Assembly (NCBI GenBank): GCA_031002005.1
Contig: JARYHS010009186.1
Location: 256,833,199 to 256,897,198, forward strand
Reading direction: 5' to 3'
Length of the DNA: 64,000 bases
Source of the DNA: Vandiemenella viatica
Lineage: Eukaryota > Arthropoda > Insecta > Orthoptera > Morabidae
In this document: positions 37,059 to 47,133 of the stretch, piece after piece
Layout of the letters: each line of letters starts with the position of its first letter
How positions within the stretch are numbered: position 1 is the first letter of the stretch
Position numbers and translations under genes: made by a program
Notes under the pieces: model-generated
Databases searched by the model: none
Told to the model about the DNA's origin: nothing
What the model saw: only the letters and a program-made list of their open reading frames with translations

Positions 37059-37514
37059 CTTAAAACATATTTACTGTTTCATTTTTTAATTAGTTTATTT
37101 TTTAGAGATCTTGTAAAAAAAAACTTTTTGGATATTTTTTTGTGTATCTTAATAAGAATATAACAGCTAATTTTATTCCCAACTCTGTTGTCTCAGATTC
37201 TTGTTTTTAGTTTTCCTTTTACTTGTCAACCTCGCCTTATTAAATATATCATAGTTATTTTCAGTAGTGAGTGGAAAGTATAGTTAGTACTATTGGTATA
37301 GTTTTTAAATAGATTCACATCGCGCATTTAATTAGTAATATTTGATAGACTCGTGGAGTATTCAGGAAAATTATAGTGTGTGTGAGAGAGAAAAACAATC
37401 AAACACTTTGATAATATGGGAGTCGTGGTACATTACTACATCGTGCATATTTTTAGCATGTCAAGTAATACCAGTCTACATCCATACCCTGCAATACACA
37501 AAATATACCTGCCA

Positions 37515-37705
37515 AATGAATTCATTTGGCGGGTTGGGATGTGACCACATCTTTCCCCCTGCCATATGTCTCGCCTCCCACATGAGTAAGACTAAAGTCG
37601 AAATATTGTGCAATTCGTTTGTTTCTGTGTTTTTACGTGTCTCGCCCTCCTGCCTTCATCTGTGGTAAGTGACGGGTAACTGTTTATTTTCCCTATCCTA
37701 TCTTA
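37515..37705 (+). mobile_element. Penelope-like terminus
   Basis: GGCGGGTTGGGATGTGACCA, CATATGTCTCGCC, ATGAGTAAGACTAAAGTCG, AAATATTGTGCAATTCG, CATCTGTGGTAAGTGACGGG, CCCTATCCTATCTTATTTCC. This is the terminal block in the sense of the coding strand, standing alone between the Thg1 3' UTR and LINE-C. Confidence 0.75.
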
Positions 37706-39069
37706 TTTCCAGTTCACTACTTGGAGTATTGACAACTTTCTTCAAAAAGTGTTAGAAATATATTGAGAAAGGAATCAAATTTTTCATTAGCTTTCTGTGC
37801 ATTGTACACTTCTGATAATTGTTCATTATTTAAGGAGTCTATGAAATGTTTTATATTGTTTTCATTAATATTTGTTCTATATACTCAGCTTTTCGTTATC
37901 TGTTTCCAGACATGATACATAACAGCTGGGCATCATGATGTGAGATACCATTTATTACTGGAAGTATGATGTAATTACTGTACTGAGAAATATCCATTAA
38001 AAAATTATCAATTGTGCAGTCCTGCTATTATTTTGTATTCTAGTAGGGAAATTTACAAGTGCCGTTAAGATAAAAGATAACACAAGGCTTCCATATCTAG
38101 CCTCTCATTGCTGTGATTGAGAAAGTCAACATTAAAATCTCCACATAAAACTATTGTTTGTTATTTTTGAAACATTGTAGCAAAGACTCTAACTGAGATA
38201 AAAACAGTCTAAAATTTCCTGAGGGTATCCTGTAAATTGCTATTACTATGAGCTCTCCCTTACCATATTCTAGTTTAGTAAACAGCATTCAAAGTGTTGT
38301 TCTATACAATACTTACTTACACCTACACTGTTGCATTGAATATTATTTTTAACAAAAATGGCAACTCCCCCTTTCTCCATTTTACATCAACAGAAATGAG
38401 AACTTAGTTTATAATTTGGAATGGACAGCTGAGATATTCCTGTGTCAGACAAATGATGTTCAGATATGCACAAAACATTGAAATTTCTGGAATTCTGAAT
38501 CTCTTCTAGGCATATGGTAATGTCATCAGTTTTACCAAATATTCCCCTTATATTTTGATGGAGAATAGTGGGGTGAACACTTTGATTCAATGAATTTAAA
38601 TTGTTTACTCTATTAGTACATACTGGTATTTCAGATGGAATTTCTAATTTCAATAAGTTTTGATCAGGAGAGGCGTTAATTTCTTTTAGACATCTCAATA
38701 CATTTATTTTATGTAACCTAAAAAAGTCCGCGACTTAACACCACTTATAACAGCAATACCTCTTTCACTCACCTGGCATCCCCTGCCAGAGCTGACTTCC
38801 CTCCTCTCACTGTTCTGCCTAAGCCTAAGAACTGAGTTTTCTGCCTTCAGGGCCTTTAAATCCCTCTCTGTAGATGCCAGATCTGATTGGAGCTTCAGAA
38901 TCCACTGCTCCTGATCCTTAATTCTGCAGGAGTGATAGTTCCAGGCAATACTGACACAAGAGTCACTGTTAGTAACATCGCTGCACCTCCAGTGAAACCA
39001 GCACCCGCAGTCCTGGCACGTCACTCCTTCTCTTACTGGTCTTCGACAATTTCCACACTTAGTATTCAT
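37706..39069 (-). mobile_element. LINE-C copy 2: zinc-finger ORF1 and endonuclease
   Basis: From ATG 39069: CGNCRRPVREGVTCQDCGCW then FHWRC (a PHD-type C4HC3-like start), followed by a leucine/heptad coiled coil (LKLQSDLASTERDLKALKAE). Then 38610 onward: ILHQNIRGIFGKTDDI, VLCISEHHLSDTGI and, near 38150, GDFNVDFLN-like sequence, the endonuclease motifs. The RT is missing. ORF1 and endonuclease run almost without a gap between them, a jockey/CR1-type layout. The endonuclease is broken by stops. Confidence 0.75.
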
Positions 39070-39960
39070 TATGAAACTTTCAGAAAAACTTAGGAGAATA
39101 AAAACTTTAAAACGTTTACTTTTTAAACTTCTTTAAAAAACTTAAGAACTTAGGAGAAAAAAACTTTAAAACATTTACTTTTAATTAACTACTTTTGTTT
39201 CAGTTGCCAAAGAAAAGTAAAAGTAGGATGCTAAACAAATACTACGTAAATCACTCGAAACTTTTCCGAAATGTGAATTGAAACACTTTATCAACTACAA
39301 GACTTACAACAAAAACAAACAAGTGATTTCAAAAGAACTTTTTAAACAATTACAATGAAATTTGACACCCTAGAACTCTGATTATGACCTAACCTCAAAT
39401 GTAAACAAAATTTGTTTACACTGTACTGATTTTCTATTTAAAAAAATGGTTCACTGTCACTTAATAACTTCACAATTTACTGCAAAACAAAACTAATGCA
39501 GTCAAAACAAACTTGCTATGAAATTCTGTTACGCTAAAACAAGAACATTGATACTAGACATTAAACACGGATGTAAACAAAAGCCACAGGACACTGAATC
39601 TACAATTTATGGATTTAACAAGGCCTATGGAAAAGATCACTGATAATACGAATACCAAAAACTAATGTATACGATATTAATGCTCTATAACAAAAATTTG
39701 AACTTAAGCCTAAAGTTCAAAAATGTAAACAAACACAGAAAATAAACACCGAACAGATCACAACACTAAAACACAAATAATTTTTCCATTAATAAAAACT
39801 CTCACTAACATTCACAGTAGAAGAATGTATTAGAATTTAGAGTTTGGAATTACTATTACAACAAAAACAAACTATTAACTATATTTATTTATAATTTAAA
39901 TACACACGGTCACGCGGTACGTGCTTCCACGATATTCCAAAGACAGTTCTTTTCATAAAA
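39070..39960. other. AT-rich stretch upstream of LINE-C ORF1, with a tandem duplication
   Basis: Probably the 5' UTR of LINE-C. It contains a direct repeat of ~45 bp (39086-39130 and 39146-39190; common core AGGAGA followed by AAACTTTAAAAC and TTTACTTTT). I see nothing coding. Confidence 0.4.
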
Positions 39961-39964
39961 CATT

Positions 39965-40172
39965 CATGTGGCAGGTTGGGTTGTGATTACATCTTTCTCC
40001 CCACCATATGTCTCGCATAAAGAAGGTTTCTCACCGAAATATTGTGCAATTTGTTTGTTTTTGGTGTTTTTTACGTGTTCATCTCGCCCTCTTGCCTTCA
40101 TCTGTGGTAAGTGACGGGTCATCTTTCCCTTTCCTTTCTTTTTTTTTAGTGCCCAATGGCAGTTTCTTTGTT
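39965..40172 (+). mobile_element. Penelope-like terminus
   Basis: Same blocks and orientation as 37515-37705: CATGTGGCAGGTTGGG, CATATGTCTCGC, CACCGAAATATTGTGCAA, CATCTGTGGTAAGTGACGGG and the outer end TGGCAGTTTCTTTGTTTTCA. Confidence 0.75.
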
Positions 40173-40229
40173 TTCATTATTCAGAAAGAAGAGAAAGGAT
40201 TGTATGTCATATTTTGAAACATGTAAGGT

Positions 40230-40425
40230 CAGTTAATTTGTTAGTGTGGGCAACAGTCGAAGGTAAGAACTGTAGAGGAAGACAGAGATTAGAATATATG
40301 AACAAATAATTGAGGATGTGGGTTGTAAGAGATATGCTGAGATGAAGAGATTGGCACAAGATAGCAAGGGACGGAGGATTGCATCAAACCAGTCAAGACA
40401 CTAATGACAATAAAAATGGAAAAAA
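40230..40425 (+). mobile_element. RTE-like LINE 3' tail
   Basis: Plus strand reads VEGKNCRGRQRLEYMNK, IEDVGCKRYAEMKRLAQDSK and RRIASNQS, the basic C-terminal tail typical of RTE-type RT proteins, followed by a microsatellite-like AATGACAAT end. A sister copy lies in reverse at 43030-43280. Confidence 0.7.
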
Positions 40426-40639
40426 AAAATCAGCATGAAATATTGAATACCGTAAGAATTGTTTTAACTGAACTTATGTGGACTGGCTTCACTTGTGTTT
40501 AAAACTTAACTGAATTGTAGAGAAATTGGGATTTTGCCAAGTGTGTGGAACACAAGTCCCTTGAACACTTACCAATTTCCATAGGGCCCAGAGAATGGCT
40601 TATTACTGATTCACGGTGTGGTTTCCAGAGAGGTATCTC

Positions 40640-41045
40640 TTCAGGACAGACATACTAGCATAAACAGTCTACCTCAAGCTACCTGGAAGCTATAAAACCA
40701 ATTTACAAGGATCTCACTAACCAAACACTGCTTGCATGGTCAAACGTTAAACCCAAATGAGAGTTTTAATCACTGCATTTGGGAAAGGTTGCCAAAAAAT
40801 GTATTTGTGGGTTTTGATACTCTTAAATTTGGTGTACTGGATCCAGTTATATGCCTTAACAATGGAACAAGAGAGAGATGTAAAGTTTTTGAAAAATTGG
40901 GTGTAGAACCTGGAAATAATATGGCAGCCCCCTCGAAAAAATTGATAGGGTTAAGGAAGTTTATAAAGAAGCCAGAGTGAAAAGGAGCATTGAAAAAAGA
41001 AGAAGCAGCACAAAAATGCACAGAATACCAGCTTGAAATGTATTC
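40640..41045 (+). mobile_element. Transposon-derived protein fragment (HGQTLNPNESFN type)
   Basis: The open frame 40732-40980 reads MHGQTLNPNESFNHCIWERL, PKNVFVGFDTLKFGVLD, ICLNNGTRERCKVFEKLGVE, and the bases before it give a matching LKLPGSYKTNLQGSH-like lead with a frame change. This LHGxTQNxNESFNxxIW block recurs in arthropod genomes within transposon proteins. I cannot assign a superfamily with confidence. No terminal repeats were seen. Confidence 0.5.
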
Positions 41046-41437
41046 GGCATGGATCAGGGTACATAAAAATAGTTAATTCCTTTTTTCCGCAAGTGTAATT
41101 TTCTGATATTTAGGTACAATTTTCTCTTAAACTTCTAAAAGGGGAAAGCTGATTTTTTAAACAAATATGTAAATCAGTACTACTTACTTGGCAATTAAGA
41201 AAACGGACTCTAAAGTAAAACAGTTTGAAAATTATAAAAAATTAACCATGTTCAAAAGCCAAAAAAAATCACGTAATTTATAAGTCATTAAAAATGTTTT
41301 AATTGGAATTAATTGGTTATCAAATTTAAACAATCCCTTTATGTTGAGGAATGAGGATAATACGTTTGTTGAGGATCCTGACGTACGTTTCTTGGTAAAG
41401 TGTACCAACTTTTTTTTAACTGCTTAACATCTCTTAA

Positions 41438-42520
41438 CCCTTTCGTGACCAAATTATTTACAGAAGTTGTGGAATTCTTATGAGCACTTTATTGCGCTAA
41501 GGAACCATACTTAAAATTATAGTTTCAATCTTGAATGTAAATAATTAGTCTATAATTACAAAAAAATTAGTGGGAACTATTGTTCCCACTGAACTCTGGA
41601 CTAACTCAACTCGGGAATTTGAAAAAAAAATATTTATTTATTTTTAAGTGCAAAAAACATCAGAAATATTACATTTAAACATGTATTAATTTGTATTGTC
41701 ATTTGCGTTCACTATGGTGATGTACTATGGAATATAGAAAAGCATGGTGCTATACACAAAGGTACACCACAGCTGCTACACATTACTTTTGTTCTCTTTT
41801 CTTTGTCCTTTGTGCTACATAAACGGCATCTTCTGTTTGACATGTTTCCAGTTTCGCTAGCTTCTATTGTCAAATCAAAACCATTATCATAACATTGCAC
41901 AATAATGTTACCACTAACACTGTTTGAAATTTGTGAAGTATTCGCTGAATCTTCATCAGAATCTGAGTCAGCATTGAAATCTGAATCTTCTGCATCTTCT
42001 GGTAGCGAGTGCAAAATTCTCAGAATCTCTTCTGGCCTGAGCCCAGGCATTCTAAACAATGGGAAACGCACAATAAACAAAATGCTAATTTTACAGCTAC
42101 ACAATTTGCACATCCCAAACAGTTCAGTGGGATAAATAGTTCCCACTAACTTTCCTTGCAATATTTCTGTGGTTTTTGGTGAAATTTGCTAAATACAGTC
42201 ATATACTGTCTCCTTAGTAAATATGAAGGTGGACAAATATAAAACAAGTCACTTCACACACAACAGAAAAGCGCAGAATACAAATATAGCTGTTGTGGTC
42301 AAATTATTGGGTCCCTTACACTCAGAAACCGCGCCACTGCATTTATTGACTAAGAATGTAGACATACAACAGCTTCTGCGAGCCAGTTGATAAACTACAC
42401 GTAGTTACCACACTATAACAGAGATGGGAGCACAAGTTAGACGTGGGAACAATGATTACCAGCGAACTTAAGCCGAAAACAAAGAAGTGGGAACTATAGT
42501 TCCCATTGGTCACGAAAGGG
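41438..42520. mobile_element. piggyBac-type element, internally deleted, 1083 bp
   Basis: The ends are perfect 15 bp inverted repeats CCCTTTCGTGACCAA, directly flanked by TTAA at 41434-41437 and 42521-42524, the target choice of piggyBac. The SINE it entered proves the insertion, because the other copy of that SINE has a single TTAA there. A 22 bp palindrome of the form AGTGGGAACTA / reverse occurs at 41569-41590, 42126-42147 and 42486-42507, so near both ends and once inside. It encodes one short reading frame with no catalytic core. Confidence 0.93.
41712..42050 (-). CDS. piggyBac-derived ORF: N-terminal acidic part fused to C-terminal zinc domain
   Basis: From ATG 42050 (the frame is open back to 42161) it encodes 112 residues. 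Residues 3-40 (LRPEEILRILHSLPEDAEDS, then DFNADSDSDEDS) look like the acidic N-terminus of piggyBac transposases. The C-terminal part RRCRLCSTKDKEKRT then CSSCGVPLCIAPCFSIFH has spacing C-x2-C-x12-C-x2-C-x4-C-x3-C-x4-H, the cysteine-rich domain that ends these transposases and binds their terminal DNA. About 450 residues with the catalytic aspartates are absent, yet both parts stay in one frame. Whether it is made is unknown. It could be a fortunate in-frame deletion. Confidence 0.6.
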   Translation of the reverse strand: MPGLRPEEILRILHSLPEDAEDSDFNADSDSDEDSANTSQISNSVSGNIIVQCYDNGFDLTIEASETGNMSNRRCRLCSTKDKEKRTKVMCSSCGVPLCIAPCFSIFHSTSP

Positions 42521-43029
42521 TTAACAGCGAGGTCTTTAGAGACGGGAAAGGATGGGGGGTGGGGGGGAAGCATTCCGGCATTTGCCTGGAGTGATTTGGA
42601 AAACCATGGAAAGCCCAAATCTGGATGCCCATACGTGGATTCAAACCGCTGTCCTCCCGAATGCGAGGCCAGAACGCTAACTGTTACACCACCATGCTCG
42701 GTAGAGTGTACCTAAAGATAGACAGAATTGATTTTTTTTTTTTTTTTTGCCTTTGGAGGTCCTTGTTTAAATATTTGTTTAACCAACAAATTTCATAAAT
42801 GATCATGAGAGATACCAATCTATTCACAGAGAATCAAAGAAGGTAAGCTACAAAAATGTTTAATGTTCCTTAATTAGATTGAAAGAAATGTCATTTGCTT
42901 ACAATTTAGCATGTAAAAGGCTTGCTGTCTGGTACAGGTGCCGTCAATGAATTTAGAGTTACCTAAAACTATTGGCTATAATTAGATCCACGCTACCCGC
43001 AAGCACAGATTATATATTGCATAATTCTT

Positions 43030-43280
43030 TTGAGACAATTGTTTTGGCTTCTACACAGGATAAATATTTTCCATCATCATTTCCAGCCCCATTTCTTCTG
43101 CTTTTCACTTTATTGTCACAGATAACTCTTCATTTCTACATATTCCTTACAGCCCACGTCCTCAATTATCTGTTTCATATATTCTAATATCTGTCTTCCT
43201 CAACAGTTCTTACCTTCGACTGTTCCCTCCACTAACAAATTAACCAATCCAGCATGTCTCAAAATATGACCTACCAGCCT
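43030..43280 (-). mobile_element. RTE-like LINE 3' tail, sister of 40230-40425
   Basis: Minus strand: LVGHILRHAGLVNLLVEGTV, EGKNC, RQILEYMKQIIEDVGCKEYV then EMK. It is close at nucleotide level to the plus-strand copy at 40230 (GTCGAAGGTAAGAACTGT). Confidence 0.7.
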
Positions 43281-43579
43281 TAACTTAGTGCATTAATATT
43301 GCAACTGGTGGACATGGTCCATTTACAAAATTACATTATAGCTCATTCTTTTGCTATATGTGCAAGAGGCATAGGCAATGGATAGTTATAATTTTTCCTT
43401 ACAGTATTACAACCAGTATGTACCATGTACAACTGGCATGTATCATTTTCAAATTAGCCTAAGTGATACACCCTGTCTATCAACAACCAGAGTGCCTTAG
43501 TTCATTCTGCAAGCACGGGGAACATTTTTCTTGCATATCCCTTTCAATAGGTTCACTGTCGTGCTGAGAGCTTTTGATT

Positions 43580-44450
43580 GTATACTAAAAGCAGCCAATT
43601 TCAGTCCCAATCTGCAGGGGCAGTCTCCAAGACAATCATATGGGCCTTTCCTCCTCATATCACAATTGTGATCACATGACTACTAGTTGCTTAAAAATGG
43701 CCCCTTTTCTGTCAAAGAAACAGAAAGTAGACATCATTTTAACAATAACCTGTACCACAGTTTGTACTGAGAGAAAAAGAAAAAATGGATTTTATTAAGA
43801 AAAAAGTTCTCATATGGACAATTTGAGAAGTGTAGAGCCAGAATATTTTAGAAATTTTCTGAGAGTAGATTCTGAAAAAACAACTGTTGTGGGAGAAAGC
43901 GACAGATTAAGTTGCAAAGTAACAACTAATCATTACTTTCAATTTTTGGCAAGTGGACAAAGCTATGAAATTTCACCAGAAATGCTTTCAAACATCATTC
44001 CTGAAACATGTTGGACTATTTACAAATGGGAAGAAAAAAAAGACTGCAACCTACTTCCTGCTCCACTTCCTTGTAAATTTCGAGCAACACTTGAAATCCT
44101 TCTTCCTGCACTTTGCGGTTTCTGTTGCGTTTGTCCCACACTTTAGGCATATTCTTATAAACTTCAAAAATATTTGTCCACACCTCTTTCTCTTTAGACA
44201 TTTTTAATGATTCACATGACTAAAGGCACGAAACACTCACTCCCTGCTCCAAGCTGAAATCGTTACAATCAAACTATGCACTTCTCAATTTGCTCACAAT
44301 ATGTAAACTGTTTGTCGGGCTCTTTCAATCTCCTAATAATGGGAGTTGCTCACCCAATTTCTCTACTTATGTGTCATTCTGCAGGTTCCCTGCTAAAGTG
44401 CCCCTGCAGATTGTGATCGAAATTGGGCCATCTATAGCTGCTTCAAGCCT
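43580..44450. mobile_element. PIF/Harbinger relic with transposase start and MADF ORF
   Basis: Imperfect inverted ends: left ~43585-43622 (CCAATTTCAGTCCCAATC, TGCAGGGGCA) and right ~44395-44430 in reverse. The plus frame 43814-44040 reads YFRNFLRVDSEKTTVV, NHYFQFLASGQSYEISPEML and IIPETCWTIYKW, the N-terminal part of a Harbinger transposase. The minus frame 44201-44016 reads WTNIFEVYKNMPKVWDKRNR and EEGFQVLLEIYKEVEQE, a MADF-like DNA-binding domain. PIF/Harbinger elements normally carry both a transposase and a Myb/MADF-type protein. The nuclease part is deleted between them. Confidence 0.6.
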
Positions 44451-44489
44451 AGGAATTTGTCTTTACCATTTGGGCTTGCAGCATGCCTT

Positions 44490-44645
44490 TGACTTCTCCG
44501 ACCCAGCATTAACATTCTTGCCTCTTATTTGAAAAAAAAGGGGGGGGGGAGGAAGAGGAATGTGGGTTTGAATCTCCATCTGGCCATCTAGATTTTGGTT
44601 ACAGTTTAAACACATCACTTGTAGAATGGTGCTAGGTGGTTAAAT
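44490..44645 (+). mobile_element. Decayed tRNA-derived SINE
   Basis: GGGTTTGAATCTCC (B box) is followed by GGCCATCTAGATTTTGGTT, the same order as in the better SINE copies, but the head and tail are not clear. Bases 44645-45416 hold the presumed 3' UTR of VhaAC39 and nothing else I recognise. Confidence 0.45.
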
Positions 44646-45416
44646 AATGCTGTAATCTAACAAGAGCTGACAGTACCAAAGTATTGAGAACTGTTAGCAC
44701 AGAATCGAAAGGAAATTGACTATGGGAGTGTATTGAAGAATAACACCCATGTTTTTCAGGAGCACTTAGGGGAAAAGTAGCCACACAATAGGCTATTGAT
44801 TTCAATCCTAATGGAAAAAACAATTATTAACAAAGTTTGAGCATAACATTTTTTTTATCTTGTATTAGTGTTAGAATATTTACATTAATCAAATACATGT
44901 GTATTAAAATTTTATTTATATAGATTTATTATCAAGACAATTCAACAATAAAATAAATAACTTTTGGCTGCTTTGGATCTTAACATATATAACACAACTT
45001 TATAAACATCTGTACATTAATTACATGTTGACATTTATATTTTTAGATAGTTCCTAAACATCTTCAGCTTAATGGTATCAATTTCTCATGAACCATATCT
45101 GCCAATCAATACTGATAACAATTCTTAACACAGACATTTAATTAACAAAGGAAACTGGCACTAATTATAAATCATTATCTGTCAAATCTCTTATTTACTA
45201 GAAAGATAACCAAACCGAGCCATTACCAATTAATTTAATTGTTTTCTACATTTTTTTTTTTACACATACACAATCTAAACAACTCTGGTAACTAATCAGA
45301 ACATATAAATGTTCACATTGACCAGTTTCAGCATACTTACAAATATCACCAAATATATATAACCTGTACACTGCACAAAGAAGGAATGCAAATTTAATAT
45401 ACCAACAATAGTTTTT

Positions 45417-45578
45417 TCAAAATATTGGAATGTAATTATCGATCTTCGCCCTGTGCTTCTGTGCCACACATTCTGCAATCCAAACAATATTACGACACTC
45501 TTGTTCCTTCAACTTCAGGTAAGAATAGAACACGCCAAAGTGAAACTGATGTAAGAATGCATTAACATTAAGGCGCAC
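45417..45578 (-). CDS. VhaAC39: V-type proton ATPase subunit d, terminal exon
   Basis: It follows the acceptor GTTTTAG and ends at TGA 45419-45417. The 53 residues [20 protein letters not shown], then [20 protein letters not shown] and [13 protein letters not shown], match the invariant C-terminus of the family, including the final NYIPIF. The intron before it is 14 kb and contains the fullest LINE-A copy, a PIF/Harbinger and a hAT-like element. Minus-strand AATAAA signals near 44912-44960 could end the transcript, giving a ~500 base 3' UTR. Confidence 0.97.
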   Translation of the reverse strand: MRLNVNAFLHQFHFGVFYSYLKLKEQECRNIVWIAECVAQKHRAKIDNYIPIF

Positions 45579-45649
45579 CTAAAACAAAATTAACAGTTAC
45601 TTTGCATAAATATTAAGTTACAGTGAGAAAATACAGAGACTCAAATACA

Positions 45650-46612
45650 CGTATAGGAATTAAATTAGGATAGGGAAATGAGCCACCACTTACCTTTAGA
45701 TGATGGATGTGAAGTGTGAACACACAGAAAAGACAAAAATACAACGGATAAAGAAATTTTCGGGACGAGCCCTTTGTCAACAGGAGAACATTGTGGGTGG
45801 TGGGTGGTACTGGAGACTGCATCACAGAAAGACTGTTGGCCAGGAAGATGGTGGGGGTAAATTCAAACATAGGAAAGGCAGGGACAGTGAGTCAGAGCAA
45901 ATACCCGAGCATAGATAAATATCCAAACTGATCTTTGGTCGGTGGGAAGGGCAAAATATAATTAAATCTGAATATGAAATATATATAAATTAAAAAAATA
46001 ATCAATACAAAAATAATCATTTGTAAACCAAAGACTCCATGAAGTAAACATGGCCTTAGGTTAATGGTGGTTCAATATAGGTAGTGGGGATGGAAGCAAA
46101 GAGAGGATTAAAAAAGGGTAAACATAAGTAATAATAATAATGATTGGGTATTATCTGAAGTTGAGACCAGGTGGTTGCCTTGCACCCAGTTTGTACTGGT
46201 AGGCAAGTTCCCACCTTCTGAGTTCAGAGGAGTTGCTGCTATTAGGGAGGACTCTGATACTACGGACCGTGAAACAAGAGTTGAAATTATTCGAGTTATG
46301 GGTGATGGCATGGGCAGCATCTGGTTGCTTTTTGTTCCATGTGAACACTGTCTGTCGGTGGCCATTTATTCTTATGGAGAGTGGATTGGTGGTCAAACCT
46401 ATATAAAGCCAGGCAGTGAGATAATATATATTATCACCTTCTGCACGTCTATGTGTACACATGTGACGCCGCCTGGTGCTTCACTTTCTGCACGTTTAAG
46501 GCTGCTATAGGCCGAAATATTGCGCTTCTCTTGTGTTTGTTTTTTGTTCGTCGTCCCAGCCGCCTTCATCTGTGGTAAGTGTTGGGTCATATTTCCCTAT
46601 CCTTCCTTAGTT
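45650..46612 (-). mobile_element. Penelope-like element reduced to its endonuclease and termini
   Basis: Left terminus 45665-45800 (GGATAGGGAAATGAGCC, ACCTTTAGATGATGGATG, ATTTTCGGGACGAGCCC). Coding part 46462-46151 on the minus strand: LYIGLTTNPLSIRINGHRQT, HNSNNFNSCFTVRSIRVLP, SSELRRWELAYQYKL, RQPPGLNFR: the GIY-YIG domain with its YIG, arginine and ELRRWE glutamate intact over 100 codons without a stop. Right terminus 46500-46612 (GGCCGAAATATTGCGC, CATCTGTGGTAAGTGTTGGG). The RT is missing. 46620-47130 is unassigned apart from an AT run. Confidence 0.85.
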
Positions 46613-47133
46613 TTATATATATATATATATCTGTCAATGTTTCCTGCCTTCAACTGTGTAAGCTGCCATGAAAATTATTTATTTTAAAAGCAATTTATTC
46701 AATTATTTATTTACTACTAATGGAGAAGACAGAAATAAAATTCTATTATGAACACTATATAACTGGGTCTTGTGTTCCAGCAGGATGCTCGCCGACTGTC
46801 CTTGAAATCACGTGACCTGACCACATTGCTATTAATCACTTCCTACATTTTTTATTTTTTTAAAACTTTCATAAGTAACAAATTAGCAATAAATAGTATC
46901 GACCTGCCATCTTAAGTTTGTTTTGAAATTCATTAGCTTAAGTTTTATTCATTGGTTCTTAAATAGTTTAGTTACCTAGTCGTTATTCCTAAAACTTCAA
47001 TAAAATTGTATTTATATAAAAAATTCAACAGTCAGTCGAGTATAGCGCCTATCATATTTAGTAAAAAATGTTAAAAAATAATATAAACTTTATAAGATTA
47101 CTTTATCAAATAAATTTAAGGTCTGTTTAGAAG

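Larger units (their letters stand above)
41407..42702 (-). mobile_element. tRNA-derived SINE split by a piggyBac derivative
   Basis: Right part 42521-42702 in reverse: GAGCATGGTGGTGTAACAG, B box near 42650, GGGCATCCAGATTTGGG, CCAGGCAAATGCCGGAATGC. Left part 41407-41437 is the A-rich tail in reverse (T-run, AACTGCTTAACATCTCTTAA). The target duplication is 41397-41406 (AAAGTGTACC) and 42703-42712 (AGAGTGTACC). The undisturbed copy at 13787 shows the uninterrupted sequence TCTCTTAACAG at the break. Confidence 0.9.

Noticed and set aside
20735..46530. Functional hammerhead ribozyme in the Penelope-like termini
   Set aside because: Stem II and GAAA look right, and a GTC upstream can form a short stem III with UAU, but no copy has CUGANGA and stem I cannot be paired. 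Kept only as a structured-block finding.
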